Assembly: GCF_030705305.1 (NCBI RefSeq) | Contig: NZ_JAUZEE010000002.1 | Location: forward strand, 375,696 to 439,695 | Direction of reading: 5' to 3' | Origin: Leptothrix discophora | GTDB taxonomy: Bacteria; Pseudomonadota; Gammaproteobacteria; Burkholderiales; Burkholderiaceae_C | DNA: 64,000 bases | In this document: positions 45,072 through 54,296 of the stretch, in pieces | Layout of the letters: every line of letters begins with the position of its first letter | Numbering within the stretch: position 1 is the stretch's first letter | Notes under the pieces: generated by a model | Seen by the model: the letters and a program-made list of their open reading frames with translations, nothing else | What the model was told of the DNA's origin: nothing | Databases searched by the model: none | Program-made: the position numbers and the translations under genes

Positions 45072-45102
45072 GTTCTCGATCCTGGTCGGTGTTCGGGGTG
45101 GA

Positions 45103-46203
45103 TCAGCGGGCTTCGGTGGTCGGCATGAAGCCGGTCACTTCGAGGCCGTAGCCGCCGGTCATGCTGGGGATGCGGCGCTGGTTGCTCATCAACCTCATGC
45201 GACGCACGCCGAGCTGGCGCAGGATCTGGGCACCCACGCCGTAGGTGCGCAGGTCCGAGCCGCTGCGCTGCGGCTCGAAGCCGTCGGGCTTGATCTGGGC
45301 GAGCAGCTGTTCGGCGTCGCCGGCGGCGTTCAGCAGCACCGCGACACCGCAACCGGCCTGCTGCAGCGTGCTCAGCGCCTGAGGCAGCGACCAGGAGTGG
45401 CGCGGCGTGCCGGTGTCGAGCAGGTCAATGACCGAGAAGGGCTCGTGCACACGCACGAGCACCTCGTCCTCCGGCTGCCAGTCGCCCAGGCTGAGCGCGA
45501 AGTGGATCTGGCCGGTGCGGTCGCGGAAGGTGCGGCAGTCGAAGCTGCCCCAGGCGGTCGACAGGCGCTGGCAGGACAGCGTCTCGATCAGCGTCTCGTT
45601 GCGGCTGCGGTAGGTGATGAGGTCGGCGATGGTGCCGATCTTCAGGCCGTGCTGTTCGGCGAAGACCTCCAGCTGCGGCAGCCGGGCCATGGTGCCGTCG
45701 TCGTTCATGATCTCGCAGATCACCGACGAGGGCGTCAGGCCGGCCATGCGGGCGAGGTCGCAGCCAGCCTCGGTATGGCCGGCGCGCATGAGCACGCCGC
45801 CGTCCTGGGCCTGCAGCGGGAAGACGTGGCCAGGCTGGACGAGGTCCGAGGGCTGGGTCTCGCGGGCCACCGCAACCTGCACGGTGCGGGCCCGGTCGGC
45901 CGCCGAGATGCCGGTGGTGACGCCGGTGCGCGCCTCGATCGAGACGGTGAAGGCGGTGCCGTGCTTGGTGCCGTTGCGCGTGGCCATGGGCGGCAGGCCG
46001 AGGAACTCGCAGCGTTCGCGCGTCATGGTCAGGCAGATCAGGCCGCGACCGAACTTGGCCATGAAGTTGATCGCCTCGGGCGTCACCAGGTCCGATGCAA
46101 GGACCAGATCACCTTCGTTTTCGCGGTCTTCCTCGTCGACGAGGATGACCATGCGACCGGCGGCCAGCTCGGCCACCAGCTCAGGAATGGGGGAGATGGG
46201 CAT
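45103..46203 (-). CDS. ribBA: 3,4-dihydroxy-2-butanone-4-phosphate synthase with a degenerate GTP cyclohydrolase II domain
   Basis: The 366-residue product has an intact N-terminal RibB domain ([41 protein letters not shown]). The C-terminal RibA-like half is recognisable but lacks the zinc-binding cysteines: where active enzymes read VRVHSEC...LRCDCG, this one reads [16 protein letters not shown]. It therefore should make the butanone phosphate but probably not open GTP, so a separate RibA is expected elsewhere. Many betaproteobacterial RibBA proteins are like this. The ATG at 46203 gives the usual start before [16 protein letters not shown]. Confidence 0.93.
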   Translation of the reverse strand: MPISPIPELVAELAAGRMVILVDEEDRENEGDLVLASDLVTPEAINFMAKFGRGLICLTMTRERCEFLGLPPMATRNGTKHGTAFTVSIEARTGVTTGISAADRARTVQVAVARETQPSDLVQPGHVFPLQAQDGGVLMRAGHTEAGCDLARMAGLTPSSVICEIMNDDGTMARLPQLEVFAEQHGLKIGTIADLITYRSRNETLIETLSCQRLSTAWGSFDCRTFRDRTGQIHFALSLGDWQPEDEVLVRVHEPFSVIDLLDTGTPRHSWSLPQALSTLQQAGCGVAVLLNAAGDAEQLLAQIKPDGFEPQRSGSDLRTYGVGAQILRQLGVRRMRLMSNQRRIPSMTGGYGLEVTGFMPTTEAR

Positions 46204-46266
46204 GGGCGCGATTGTAGGCGGGCGGGTCTGGAGCATCGCCCCGCCGGGGCTCGCGCGAAGGCCGCT

Positions 46267-47508
46267 TCAGGCCCCGGAAGGGCCGTGCCAGCCGGCCAAT
46301 CTGCCACGTGGACGGGCCCGCAGGCAGAGGTCGGCGCCGACCGGGCGGACCTCGGTCCACTCCAGCTCGACGGCCTGGTCCAGCGAAGCCAGCGGACCCC
46401 AGTGCCACATGCCGCGACCCAGGCCCAGCACCTTGGGCGCGAGGTAGACCAGGAACTCGTCGACCAGCCCTTCGCGGACGAAGGACCCGTTGAGCCGCTC
46501 GCCTGCCTCAAGGTGCAGCTCGTTGACGCCTTGAGAGGCCAGGTCGGTCAGCATCGCAGCCAGGTCGACCTTGCCATTCGGTCCGCCGGGCAGGTGGACC
46601 AGCTCGACCGCCGCCGCATCCGGCCGGGCACGCACGGCGGCCAGCCAACCGGCTTGCGTGGCGGCATCGGCGCTGGTGTAGAGCCGCACCGCACCCGGCG
46701 CGGCCAGCAGGCGCGCCGTCGTCGGCGTGCGCAGCGGCGCGTCAACCACCACGCGCATCGGTTGGCGCGGTGTCGGCACCAGGCGCACGTCCAGCCTCGG
46801 ATCGTCGTCCAGCACGGTGCCCACGCCGGTCAGCACGGCGCTGGCGCGACGACGCCAGGCATGGCCGTCGGCGCGCGCGGCCTCGGCGGTGATCCACTGG
46901 CTGGCGCCGTTCTCCAGCGCGGTGCGGCCGTCCAGGCTGGCGGCGACCTTCAGGCGCACCCACGGTCGCTGGCGCAGCACGCGCGAGAGGAAGCCGATGT
47001 TCTGCTCGCGCGCCTCGATCGCGCCGAGTCCCTGCTCGACCCGGATGCCTGCCGCCGCGAGCCGCGCCAGGCCTTGTCCGGCCACTTGCGGGAAGGGGTC
47101 GGTCAGCGCAGCGACGACGCGGCCCAGCCGCGCGTCGACCAGCGCGTCCGCGCAGGGTGGCGTGCGGCCGTGGTGGGCACAGGGTTCGAGCGTGACGTAG
47201 GCCGTCGCGCCGGCCAGGTCGTGGCCGGCGGCCCGGGCCATGCGCAGGGCCATCACTTCGGCATGTGGACCGCCCGCGCGCTGGGTGTGGCCACAGCCGA
47301 TCAGCCGGCCGGACGCATCGGTGATGACGCAGCCGACGCGCGGATTCGGCTCGGTCAGCCCATAGCCCCGCTCAGCCAGCGCGAGGGCCAGGCCCATCGC
47401 CGCGTGGTCGGCCGGGCTGTAGCCCACCACCGGCGTGATCGCCAGCGGTTCAGGCAGCGGCGAGGGCAGGGGCACGGGTTCGATGGGCAGGGCAGGGGCG
47501 GCGGTCAT
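46267..47508 (-). CDS. ribD: bifunctional riboflavin-biosynthesis deaminase/reductase
   Basis: The 413-residue enzyme carries a cytidine-deaminase-like N-terminal domain (zinc motif PHAEVMAL and [11 protein letters not shown]) and a C-terminal RibD reductase domain ([47 protein letters not shown]). It performs the second and third steps after GTP opening. About 35 residues of proline-rich sequence precede the family core, so the start (ATG 47508) is uncertain. It leads the rib genes; ribE, usually between ribD and ribBA, is absent here. Confidence 0.95.
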   Translation of the reverse strand: MTAAPALPIEPVPLPSPLPEPLAITPVVGYSPADHAAMGLALALAERGYGLTEPNPRVGCVITDASGRLIGCGHTQRAGGPHAEVMALRMARAAGHDLAGATAYVTLEPCAHHGRTPPCADALVDARLGRVVAALTDPFPQVAGQGLARLAAAGIRVEQGLGAIEAREQNIGFLSRVLRQRPWVRLKVAASLDGRTALENGASQWITAEAARADGHAWRRRASAVLTGVGTVLDDDPRLDVRLVPTPRQPMRVVVDAPLRTPTTARLLAAPGAVRLYTSADAATQAGWLAAVRARPDAAAVELVHLPGGPNGKVDLAAMLTDLASQGVNELHLEAGERLNGSFVREGLVDEFLVYLAPKVLGLGRGMWHWGPLASLDQAVELEWTEVRPVGADLCLRARPRGRLAGWHGPSGA

Positions 47509-47616
47509 GTCGGTGAGCGGTCGGTCGGTTGGCGGTCGGTCGGCAGTCGGAGCGGCTTGCGATTTCAACCCAGATTCGATCCGCCAACGCGGCTGACGCA
47601 GCCCGTGGACGGGTGT

Positions 47617-48825
47617 TCAGGGCGGCTGGTGGCGCACGGTCGAGTGGTCCACCCAGCTCATCGCGGCCGAGCCGGGCGGCCCGGAGGCGGTGTCCCGAGG
47701 GCATTCGGCGCCGGCCAGCACGACGAGGAAGTTCTGGTCGCCCAGCGGGCCGTCGACCGCGAGGTAGATCGCCGGATGCTCGGCGTTGCCGATGCGGCCG
47801 TCGTGGTCATGGTCGGCGCTGTAGCGGCAGACCCGCCGCGCTGGCGCGTCCGGCGGCAGGCTGTCGACGCTGCCGATCGTCCAGCCGACCGGCACGATCT
47901 CCAGCCGCCCGGACCAGGTCAACGATGTGCCGCTGGTGGCGACCACGCACAGGTAGCGCACGACGCCCGGCGCCGACAGCACGGCCGGGTCTGGGACGGA
48001 CGCCGGTGCGTCGTGCTCGCAGCGGGTTTCCGGCGCGGAGGCGGAGGCGGTGGCCGGACGCATCTCGAAACCCATCGGCAAGGCGGCCGACAGCGGGTTC
48101 TCGGCCTCGGCCGGGCCAGGATGCGCGAGGTCGGTGGCGAAGCGCACCACGCCGCCCAGCAGCTGGCCGCCGTAGGCGACGCAGTCGCTGGCTTCGGCGA
48201 CGGTCGATGGCCGGGTCGTCAGGCCGCCGCAACGGGCGACCACCGCGCCGCTGGCGTCGTCGATCAACCAGACCTCGGGCAGATCCTTGTGCGGTTGCCA
48301 GGCGCTGCGGCCATCGCCCAGCGGGACGGCGCTGCGCGGGATCAGGGCCTGCCGGGGCCTGGCCAGCGGCCGTCCCGCGACATCGAGCATGGCCGGTGCG
48401 CGCGCCAGCAGCGCCAGCGCGGACAGCCGGGCCTCGTGCGCTGGCCGGGCGTTCATCAGGGTGTGCAGCGCCAGGGTCTGCGCCACGCCCAGCCGGTCGG
48501 TCCAGCCGAGCACGGTGCGCCGGTCGCGCAACTCGGGCATGCCGGCCGGGTCGGCGGGCCGGTCCTCGTGGCTGAGCAGGAAAGGCGACACCGGGGCCGC
48601 ATCGCCCGGTTCAGTTGCGTCGATCGACAGCCCCGCGCGCAGGTCCTCGTGCAGGGATTGCGCCAGTGCCAGCGCCTCGACCCGCTGGCGATCGAGTTCG
48701 GCGCCGGTCTCCATCAGCGTCTGCAGGCGCATCAGCGCGCCGAGCGCGACGCTCAGCACCAGCAGCGCGACCAGGACCTCGACCAGCCCGATGCCGGCGG
48801 GCCGCACACGCCGTTCAGGGGCCAT
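47617..48825 (-). CDS. type IV pilus minor pilin, PilV-like
   Basis: The 402-residue product has a class III signal peptide: a basic leader ending in Gly, then IGLVEVLVALLVLSVALG with Glu at +5. The N-terminal helix matches PilV, but the body is longer than usual and carries several cysteines. It ends the minor-pilin operon, and its start lies 11 bases inside the pilX-like gene. Minor pilins prime pilus assembly and may set adhesion specificity. Confidence 0.85.
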   Translation of the reverse strand: MAPERRVRPAGIGLVEVLVALLVLSVALGALMRLQTLMETGAELDRQRVEALALAQSLHEDLRAGLSIDATEPGDAAPVSPFLLSHEDRPADPAGMPELRDRRTVLGWTDRLGVAQTLALHTLMNARPAHEARLSALALLARAPAMLDVAGRPLARPRQALIPRSAVPLGDGRSAWQPHKDLPEVWLIDDASGAVVARCGGLTTRPSTVAEASDCVAYGGQLLGGVVRFATDLAHPGPAEAENPLSAALPMGFEMRPATASASAPETRCEHDAPASVPDPAVLSAPGVVRYLCVVATSGTSLTWSGRLEIVPVGWTIGSVDSLPPDAPARRVCRYSADHDHDGRIGNAEHPAIYLAVDGPLGDQNFLVVLAGAECPRDTASGPPGSAAMSWVDHSTVRHQPP

Positions 48826-50149
48826 GGTCACGCCAGCTGCCGGGCAGCACGGTCCAGGTGCCGACCGCGCCACGCAGCCGGGCCAGGGTGGACGGGCGGT
48901 GGACCAGGTCGAGCGAGCCGTCCAGCCTCGCCTCGCCCCAGCTGCTGATCGCGCCCAGCCAGCGTGCGCGCGCCGCGTCGAGGGCATCGGCCTGCCAGTC
49001 CAGCGACGCCGTGATCAGCCAGCCGTCGGCCTCGACCGGCCCGCGCAGCCGCGTCGCGCCGTCGACGATCAGCAGCAGCGGCCGCTCGGCGCTGCCCCAG
49101 CGGCCGCCATCGAGCTGGAGGCTGCCGTCGACCCAGAGCACGCGGCTGCCGTCGGCGACAGCGGCCTTCAGGTGCGCGCCCGTGCAGCCACCCTCCGGGC
49201 AGGCCACATGGCGCAGGCTGGGCAGGCTGCGCAGGAGGTCCGGCGTGGCGTGGAAGTGGTGCCACCAGCGCGCCGCCGGGTTGCGCAGGGCGGCGATGTC
49301 GGCCTGCACCGAATCGCCGGCCGGACGACCGGGCAGACCCTGCACCGAGCTGCCGGTGGCCTGCACGATCTCGGCGCCCGATTCGACCGAGGCGCCGGTC
49401 TGGCCGGCTTCTCCCTGGATGACCCGGCTGCCCGAGCCGAGCACGACCAGGCCGCCGGCCGCCAGCGCCGCGTCGGGCAGGTGGGCCACATCGGCCAGCA
49501 GCGTCAAGGTCGTGCTCACGCGCCGTCGGGCCTCCGGCACGAAGTCATCGCCGGCCGGGTCGGTGCCGCAATCGTCGCTGGCGTGACTGCAGGCGGCCAC
49601 GCGCAGCGTCAAGGTTCCCGACGCGGGCCCGGCCTGCAGCTGCAAGGTCCAGCCGGCGTGAGGTCGGCCGTCCGCCGGTGCCAAGGCCGATCCGGTCGGC
49701 GAGGGCGGCGTTGCCGCGACGGTGAGGCTGGTCGCCCAGCGGCAGATCCAGTCGTGCTCGCCGTCGACGCAGGCCAGCGCGGCGTTGTCGTGGCGCGGCA
49801 GCGGCGCGGCGGGGGTGGGCCAGTTCAGCAGCCGCTCACGGGCCGGCAGCAATGCCAGGGCGGCAGCCGGATCGGACAGGTCAGCCTCGGACGGGGCGCG
49901 GCCGTTGCCGTCGAGCCCGCCTGGGTGATTCAGGTGGGCGACGGCCCAGGCCAGGCCGGCTTCGGCGGCCTCGTGGGCGCTGGCGCCGCGCACCTCAAGG
50001 GCGACCCGACGTGTCCGCCCGATCAGCGCCTGCTGGCTGTGCAGCAGGAACAGCAGCAGGCCCAGCAACAGCAACAGCAGCACCGGCAGGCTGCCGGCGC
50101 CGGTCTGGCCGGGACGGGCCGGGTGCCGGCATCGAGCGGCGGCCGTCAT
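48815..50149 (-). CDS. type IV pilus assembly protein, PilX-like
   Basis: The 444-residue product has a short basic leader and a very hydrophobic helix (SLPVLLLLLLGLLLFLLHSQQ) followed by RTRRVALEVRGASAHEAAEAGL, the pattern of PilX N-terminal domains. There is no standard G-x4-E prepilin site, which is common for PilX. The rest is beta-rich and hypothetical. The ATG overlaps the pilW stop (ATGA). Its 3' end overlaps the pilV-like start. Confidence 0.8.
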   Translation of the reverse strand: MTAAARCRHPARPGQTGAGSLPVLLLLLLGLLLFLLHSQQALIGRTRRVALEVRGASAHEAAEAGLAWAVAHLNHPGGLDGNGRAPSEADLSDPAAALALLPARERLLNWPTPAAPLPRHDNAALACVDGEHDWICRWATSLTVAATPPSPTGSALAPADGRPHAGWTLQLQAGPASGTLTLRVAACSHASDDCGTDPAGDDFVPEARRRVSTTLTLLADVAHLPDAALAAGGLVVLGSGSRVIQGEAGQTGASVESGAEIVQATGSSVQGLPGRPAGDSVQADIAALRNPAARWWHHFHATPDLLRSLPSLRHVACPEGGCTGAHLKAAVADGSRVLWVDGSLQLDGGRWGSAERPLLLIVDGATRLRGPVEADGWLITASLDWQADALDAARARWLGAISSWGEARLDGSLDLVHRPSTLARLRGAVGTWTVLPGSWRDHGP

Positions 50150-50955
50150 GGCGCGGGGCACTGGCCGCGTAACTCGTCGTTGCGCACGCGCACGGTCCGG
50201 CTGCGGCGTTGCGGGCGATCGGGTGCGGCAGGGTCGTGCCCGACCAGGTCCAGCGTCAGCCGCCGGATCACCAGCTTCGGTGGACCGGGCGTGTCGCCGC
50301 CGGTACCGCGCGGCGGAGGGCAGTCCGCCCGCAGGTCCAGGATCCGATCGCTGCGGCTGACCTGCCAGTGCGTGATGCGCAGGCGCTGGGGATCGGTCAG
50401 GGCTTGCCAGTTGTCGCCCGCGCCCGGCAGCAGCGACGGCCCGGACTGGCGCAGGTCCAGCGCCTGGGTCGAGGCGTTCAACCGCAGGGCGCCGGTCTCG
50501 TCCGGGTCACGGGCCATGTCCTCGCGCAGATCCGGGTGGTCGGTGCTGGCGCGGCCGTAGCTCCAGGCCGGAACGCGGGTCTCGGTCGTCGCGGTGACGG
50601 GGCTGCCGTCGATCTCCGCCGGGGCCGCTGGCTGCATCGCGGCATGCGGATTCGCGGGCGGCATGGCCGGTGGTTCGGGAGCGCCGACCGTGTCGACCGG
50701 CACCCGCGCGTCATCGGCCCGCCCCCAGTGACCGGCGCGACGCAGCTCGCGAGCGGCCAGGTCGGCGACCGTGTCCAGCGCCAGGCCGAGGCGGACGTCG
50801 GCGAGCAGGCGTCGCTGGGCGTCCAGCCGCGCCAGCAGCAGCGTGGCGGCCGCGCCGACCAGCAGCAGGCCGAGTGCCAGCGCGACCACCAGCTCGATCA
50901 GCGTCAGGCCTGCAGCGGTCTTGCGGATGATCGGCCCTGAACGAGTCCGGCGCAT
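50146..50955 (-). CDS. type IV pilus minor pilin, PilW-like
   Basis: The 269-residue product has the prepilin motif AAGLTLIELVVALALGLLLV, with cleavage after Gly and Glu at +5 of the mature protein. The following region (DVRLGLALDTVADLAARELR and GHWGRAD) is PilW-like. The start codon shares one base with the preceding stop (TAATG), so translation is coupled to the pilin gene upstream. Confidence 0.88.
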   Translation of the reverse strand: MRRTRSGPIIRKTAAGLTLIELVVALALGLLLVGAAATLLLARLDAQRRLLADVRLGLALDTVADLAARELRRAGHWGRADDARVPVDTVGAPEPPAMPPANPHAAMQPAAPAEIDGSPVTATTETRVPAWSYGRASTDHPDLREDMARDPDETGALRLNASTQALDLRQSGPSLLPGAGDNWQALTDPQRLRITHWQVSRSDRILDLRADCPPPRGTGGDTPGPPKLVIRRLTLDLVGHDPAAPDRPQRRSRTVRVRNDELRGQCPAP

Positions 50956-51410
50956 TACCAGCTGCCCCAGCAGCGGCGGTTGCCGTCGCTGTCGTTGTCC
51001 AGGTGCTCGCTCGGTCCGGAGCGCCGGCGCAGCTGGCCGCGGTCCACCTCGATGGCCATCCGCTGGCATGGCTGGTCGTCGGCCTGCCGCCCGATCGCCA
51101 TGGCCTGCACGGTGTAGGCCGTGGCCGCCCGCGCCGGGTCCAGCCCGATCGACAGCCGGTAGTGGCCGGCGTCGCTGAGGTCCGGCAGGCCGAGTCCGTC
51201 GCTGCCGAGCGTGTCGGCATAGGCCGGCGACCGGCTTCGGTGCTGTTCCTGGGCCTGCTGCAGCCGGGCGAGCGCCACGTGTGCGTCGCTGCGGCGCAAG
51301 CGCTTGATCTGGCCGTCGTAGCTGGGCCAGGCCAGGGTCGAGAGGATGCCCAGCAACGCCAGCCCGACCATCAGCTCGACCAGGCTCCAGCCGATGGCGC
51401 GTCTCAGCAC
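50955..51410 (-). CDS. PilE-like type IV pilin/pseudopilin
   Basis: The 151-residue product has a very short leader (about seven residues) then G|WSLVELMVGLALLGILSTLA with Glu at +5. The body has the usual alpha-beta pilin layout and two cysteines near the C terminus. The size and motif suit a minor PilE. The GTG start at 51410 overlaps the upstream gene's end by seven bases. Confidence 0.87.
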   Translation of the reverse strand: MLRRAIGWSLVELMVGLALLGILSTLAWPSYDGQIKRLRRSDAHVALARLQQAQEQHRSRSPAYADTLGSDGLGLPDLSDAGHYRLSIGLDPARAATAYTVQAMAIGRQADDQPCQRMAIEVDRGQLRRRSGPSEHLDNDSDGNRRCWGSW

Positions 51411-52018
51411 GACACCACCCCGCGCCAGCGCGGCAAGGACGGGTCACCGCCGGTGACGCTGCACAGGCGCACGCGCCCGAGCAGGTTGACGACGTGGCGC
51501 AGCGCCGGCAGGCCGGGGCCGCGCAGCTCGATGCTGCCGCTCGGGCTGACGCTGCCCTGGCGCGGATCGACCCGAAGGCTGGAGATGTTGGCCTGCAAGG
51601 TCAGCTCGGTCGGTCGCCAGGTACGGGCCTGCAACAAGCGCGCGCCGTGTTCGCAGCGAGGCATGAGGACGCCTTGTCCGTCGGCGTCACAGGCGCAGCG
51701 GTCGGCCTCGCCGCTGTGCAGCAGGTAGCAGCTGCCGGCGGCGCTGCTGCGGAAGGTCAAGCGCAGGCCCTCGTTCTGAGCGATGGCGGCCGCACGCAGC
51801 AGGTCAAGGTCGGCCTGCAGCTGGGCCGAGGCGGCCTCGACGCGGCGCCGCGCGAGGTGCTCCTGCCAGCCCGGTCGCAGGGCACCCAGCAACAGGCCAA
51901 TCACCGCGAGCACCAGCAGCGCCTCGATCAGCGTATGGCCACGTCGGCATGACGCACCGCCGTGGGCGGGAACGGGCGCGGCGAGCTTGGGCAGGAGGGG
52001 GGGCAGGTGGCAGGACAT
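51404..52018 (-). CDS. FimT/GspH-type pseudopilin
   Basis: The 204-residue product has a long basic leader (about 27 residues) then CRRG|HTLIEALLVLAVIGLLLG, a type III signal with Glu at +5. The C-terminal GspH-type domain contains a cysteine-rich patch (CACDADGQGVLMPRCEHG). FimT-like pseudopilins initiate type IV pili and, in some species, bind DNA for uptake. It is the first gene of five that code for (pseudo)pilins, all overlapping or abutting. Confidence 0.87.
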   Translation of the reverse strand: MSCHLPPLLPKLAAPVPAHGGASCRRGHTLIEALLVLAVIGLLLGALRPGWQEHLARRRVEAASAQLQADLDLLRAAAIAQNEGLRLTFRSSAAGSCYLLHSGEADRCACDADGQGVLMPRCEHGARLLQARTWRPTELTLQANISSLRVDPRQGSVSPSGSIELRGPGLPALRHVVNLLGRVRLCSVTGGDPSLPRWRGVVSC

Positions 52019-52140
52019 GGCGGGCGGTCTCGGACCGGGCCAGTCTGCTTGCGGGTACCGGGAAGTCGTCTCCCCACGGAGAGGGAGCCCCGCGCGCGCC
52101 TACCCCCATCGGAGGGGAGGCGCGGCGGGCGCCGGTCCGA

Positions 52141-52584
52141 TCAGATTTCCTTGATCAGCCGGCTGAAGGCGTCGATGTCCTCGAACTCGCGGTAGACCGA
52201 GGCGAAGCGCACGTAGGCGACCTTGTCCATGCGCTTGAGCTCGCGCATCACCAGCTCGCCGATGCGCGAGGTGGTGACCTCGCTGGAGCCGCTGGTGAAG
52301 AGCTTGTCCTCGATGCGGGCGATGGCCGCGTCGATCAGGTCGACGCTGACATTGCGCTTGCGCAGCGCCAGGCTCATCGAGGCGCGCAGCTTCTCGCGGT
52401 CGAACTCGCGCCGGTCGCCGTTCTTCTTGACCACCGCCGGCATCGCCAGCTCGGCGCGTTCGTAGGTGGTGAAGCGCTTGTCGCAGGCACTGCAGCGGCG
52501 TCGCCGCCGCACGGCATCACCCTCGTCGGACTCGCGGGTCTCGACGACGGTGGTTTCCTCGTGGGCGCAGTAGGGGCAGCGCAT
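52141..52584 (-). CDS. nrdR: ribonucleotide-reductase repressor NrdR
   Basis: The 147-residue regulator has an N-terminal zinc ribbon (MRCPYC and [12 protein letters not shown]) and an ATP-cone domain ([16 protein letters not shown]). It represses nrd operons through NrdR boxes when dATP is bound. The ATG at 52584 gives the standard MRCPYC start. It lies behind glyA, a conserved pairing in proteobacteria, with a GC-rich repeat in the 120-base gap. Confidence 0.97.
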   Translation of the reverse strand: MRCPYCAHEETTVVETRESDEGDAVRRRRRCSACDKRFTTYERAELAMPAVVKKNGDRREFDREKLRASMSLALRKRNVSVDLIDAAIARIEDKLFTSGSSEVTTSRIGELVMRELKRMDKVAYVRFASVYREFEDIDAFSRLIKEI

Positions 52585-52600
52585 CACTCGTTCAGTGGCC

Positions 52601-52712
52601 GGGAGCCTGGGGGCTCATCGTCATCCGGCCGCCGCCGGGCCGCCCCAAGGCGGCCGGAGCCCCCGCGGGGGGTGGCGAAGCGGCGCAGCTGCGAGCCTGG
52701 GGGCTCATCGGT
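52601..52712. repeat. GC-rich intergenic repeat flanked by an 18-bp direct repeat
   Basis: GAGCCTGGGGGCTCATCG occurs at 52603-52620 and again at 52693-52710, 90 bases apart. The second copy includes the glyA stop codon. The sequence between, with CGGGCCGCCCCAAGGCGG and GGAGCCCCCGCGGGGGG blocks, resembles a family of intergenic repeats I know from Comamonadaceae-like genomes. The strong dyads could form a transcript 3' structure. Confidence 0.65.
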
Positions 52713-53955
52713 ACACGGGGAAATCGCGGGTCAGTTGGGCCACCTGGCCTTTCACCCGCTCGATCACGGCCTCGTCGTTCGGCGCTTCCAGCACGTCGGC
52801 GATCAGGTTGGCGACCCGGCGGGCCTGGTCTTCCTTGAAGCCGCGGGTGGTCATGGCCGGCGAGCCCAGGCGGATGCCGCTGGTCACCATCGGCTTCTGC
52901 GGGTCGTTGGGGATGCCGTTCTTGTTGCAGGTCATGTGGGCACGGCCCAGCAGCGCCTCGGCTTCCTTGCCGGTCAGGCCCTTGGGTCGCAGGTCGACCA
53001 GCATCACGTGGCTCTCGGTGCGGCCCGAGACGATGCGCAGGCCGCGCTGGGTCAGGGTCTCGGCCATGACGGCGGCATTCTTGACGACCTGTTCCTGGTA
53101 GGCCTTGAACTCGGGCTGCAGGGCCTCCTGGAAGGCCACGGCCTTGCCGGCGATGACGTGCATCAGCGGGCCACCCTGGATGCCCGGGAAGATCGCGCTG
53201 TTGATCTTCTTGGCGACCTCGTCGCCACGCATCAGGATCAGACCGCCGCGCGGGCCGCGCAGGGTCTTGTGGGTGGTCGTGGTGACGACATCGGCATGCG
53301 GCACCGGGTTGGGGTAGACGCCCGCGGCGATCAGGCCGGCGTAGTGGGCCATGTCGACCATGAAGTAGGCGCCGACGGCCTTGGCGACCGCGGCGAAGCG
53401 CTCGAAGTCGATGCGCAGCGCGAAGGCCGAGGCGCCCGCGATGATGAGCTTGGGCTTGTGCTCGTGGGCCAGCCGCTCCATCGCGTCGTAGTCGATGTCT
53501 TCCTGGGCGTTCAGGCCGTAGCTGACGACCTTGAACCATTTGCCCGACATGTTCAGCGGCATGCCGTGGGTCAGGTGGCCGCCTTCGGCCAGGCTCAGGC
53601 CCATGATGGTGTCGCCCGGCTGAAGCAGGCCGAAGAACACGGCCTGGTTGGCCTGCGAGCCGGAGTTCGGCTGCACGTTGGCATGCTCGGCACCGAACAG
53701 CTTCTTGGCGCGGTCGATGGCGAGTTGCTCGACCACGTCGACGTATTCGCAGCCACCGTAGTAGCGCTTGCCGGGATAGCCCTCGGCGTACTTGTTGGTC
53801 AGCTGCGAGCCCTGCGCGGCCATGACGGCCGGCGAGGTGTAGTTTTCCGAGGCGATCAGCTCGATGTGCTCTTCCTGGCGGACGACTTCGGCGTCCATCG
53901 CGGCGGTGAGTTCGGGATCGATGGCTGCCAGGGTGTGGGTGGCGCGGTCAAACAT
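52705..53955 (-). CDS. glyA: serine hydroxymethyltransferase
   Basis: The 416-residue PLP enzyme converts serine and tetrahydrofolate to glycine and methylene-THF, the main source of one-carbon units. Typical stretches are [34 protein letters not shown], and [14 protein letters not shown] with the cofactor lysine. The ATG at 53955 gives the classical MFDR start; there is no strong ribosome site. The leader carries a ZTP riboswitch, so expression should rise when ZMP/ZTP signals 10-formyl-THF shortage. Confidence 0.98.
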   Translation of the reverse strand: MFDRATHTLAAIDPELTAAMDAEVVRQEEHIELIASENYTSPAVMAAQGSQLTNKYAEGYPGKRYYGGCEYVDVVEQLAIDRAKKLFGAEHANVQPNSGSQANQAVFFGLLQPGDTIMGLSLAEGGHLTHGMPLNMSGKWFKVVSYGLNAQEDIDYDAMERLAHEHKPKLIIAGASAFALRIDFERFAAVAKAVGAYFMVDMAHYAGLIAAGVYPNPVPHADVVTTTTHKTLRGPRGGLILMRGDEVAKKINSAIFPGIQGGPLMHVIAGKAVAFQEALQPEFKAYQEQVVKNAAVMAETLTQRGLRIVSGRTESHVMLVDLRPKGLTGKEAEALLGRAHMTCNKNGIPNDPQKPMVTSGIRLGSPAMTTRGFKEDQARRVANLIADVLEAPNDEAVIERVKGQVAQLTRDFPVYR

Positions 53956-54056
53956 GTGGGCGGTCCGATGTCTAGGGTTGCTGGCCCTCGACCGACGGCA
54001 ACGTCCATCGGCTCGACCGATGACCAGGCATCGGAGTCGACGGAGCTGACGTGGAG

Positions 54057-54182
54057 GAGGTTGCCCAGGCGCACGGCGGAAACCGGCAGGTCCCAAGAAC
54101 TTGGGTCGCTGCGGTCCACGCTCCCTGGTGGTGACCCACCTCGGACCGCGTTGCGCGGCCCTTGAACGCCAGTTGCGTGGCG
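54057..54182 (-). promoter_or_regulatory. ZTP riboswitch (pfl motif) in the glyA leader
   Basis: On the minus strand the leader contains the pfl-motif blocks in order. CCACG (54176-54180) pairs with CGTGG (54116-54120) as P1, enclosing CAACTGGCG, a GGTGG-GTCA-CCACC hairpin and AGGGAG. About 45 bases later comes GCGCCTGGGCAA (54061-54072), the conserved 3' domain. An extra 8-bp hairpin is inserted between ACTGGCG and the GGTGG hairpin. Association with glyA is known for this class. About 100 bases, including a CATCGG/CCGATG hairpin (54006-54022), separate it from the start codon; no T-rich terminator is visible, so control may be translational. Confidence 0.85.
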
Positions 54183-54187
54183 GGACG

Positions 54188-54193
54188 AGTGTA
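54188..54193 (-). promoter_or_regulatory. Predicted -10 box for glyA
   Basis: TACACT on the minus strand places the transcription start near 54181, exactly at the 5' edge of the riboswitch P1 stem. The -35 region (GTCGAA, 16 bases up) is weak. Confidence 0.5.
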
Positions 54194-54296
54194 GCGGAAG
54201 GAGGGTTTTTTCGACCCCTCCGGCGCGCCCGCGGGGCGGGGGCCGGAGACGATCGGTGCCGGCGCGCCGAGGGCGTCCGGCCGGCTCGTCAAGGCG

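Noticed and set aside
46204..47616. FMN riboswitch before ribD or ribBA
   Set aside because: The gaps are only about 60 and 110 bases and contain none of the conserved FMN-element blocks.
44815..48948. A 1377-codon plus-strand open frame opposite the riboflavin and pilin genes
   Set aside because: Mirror frame of ribH, ribBA, ribD and pilV, with no domain signature of its own.
54195..54225. Hairpin with TTTTTT near 54207 as a terminator
   Set aside because: The T run lies in the loop between GGAGGG and CCCCTCC, and on the minus strand, where it would be needed, it reads as A residues.
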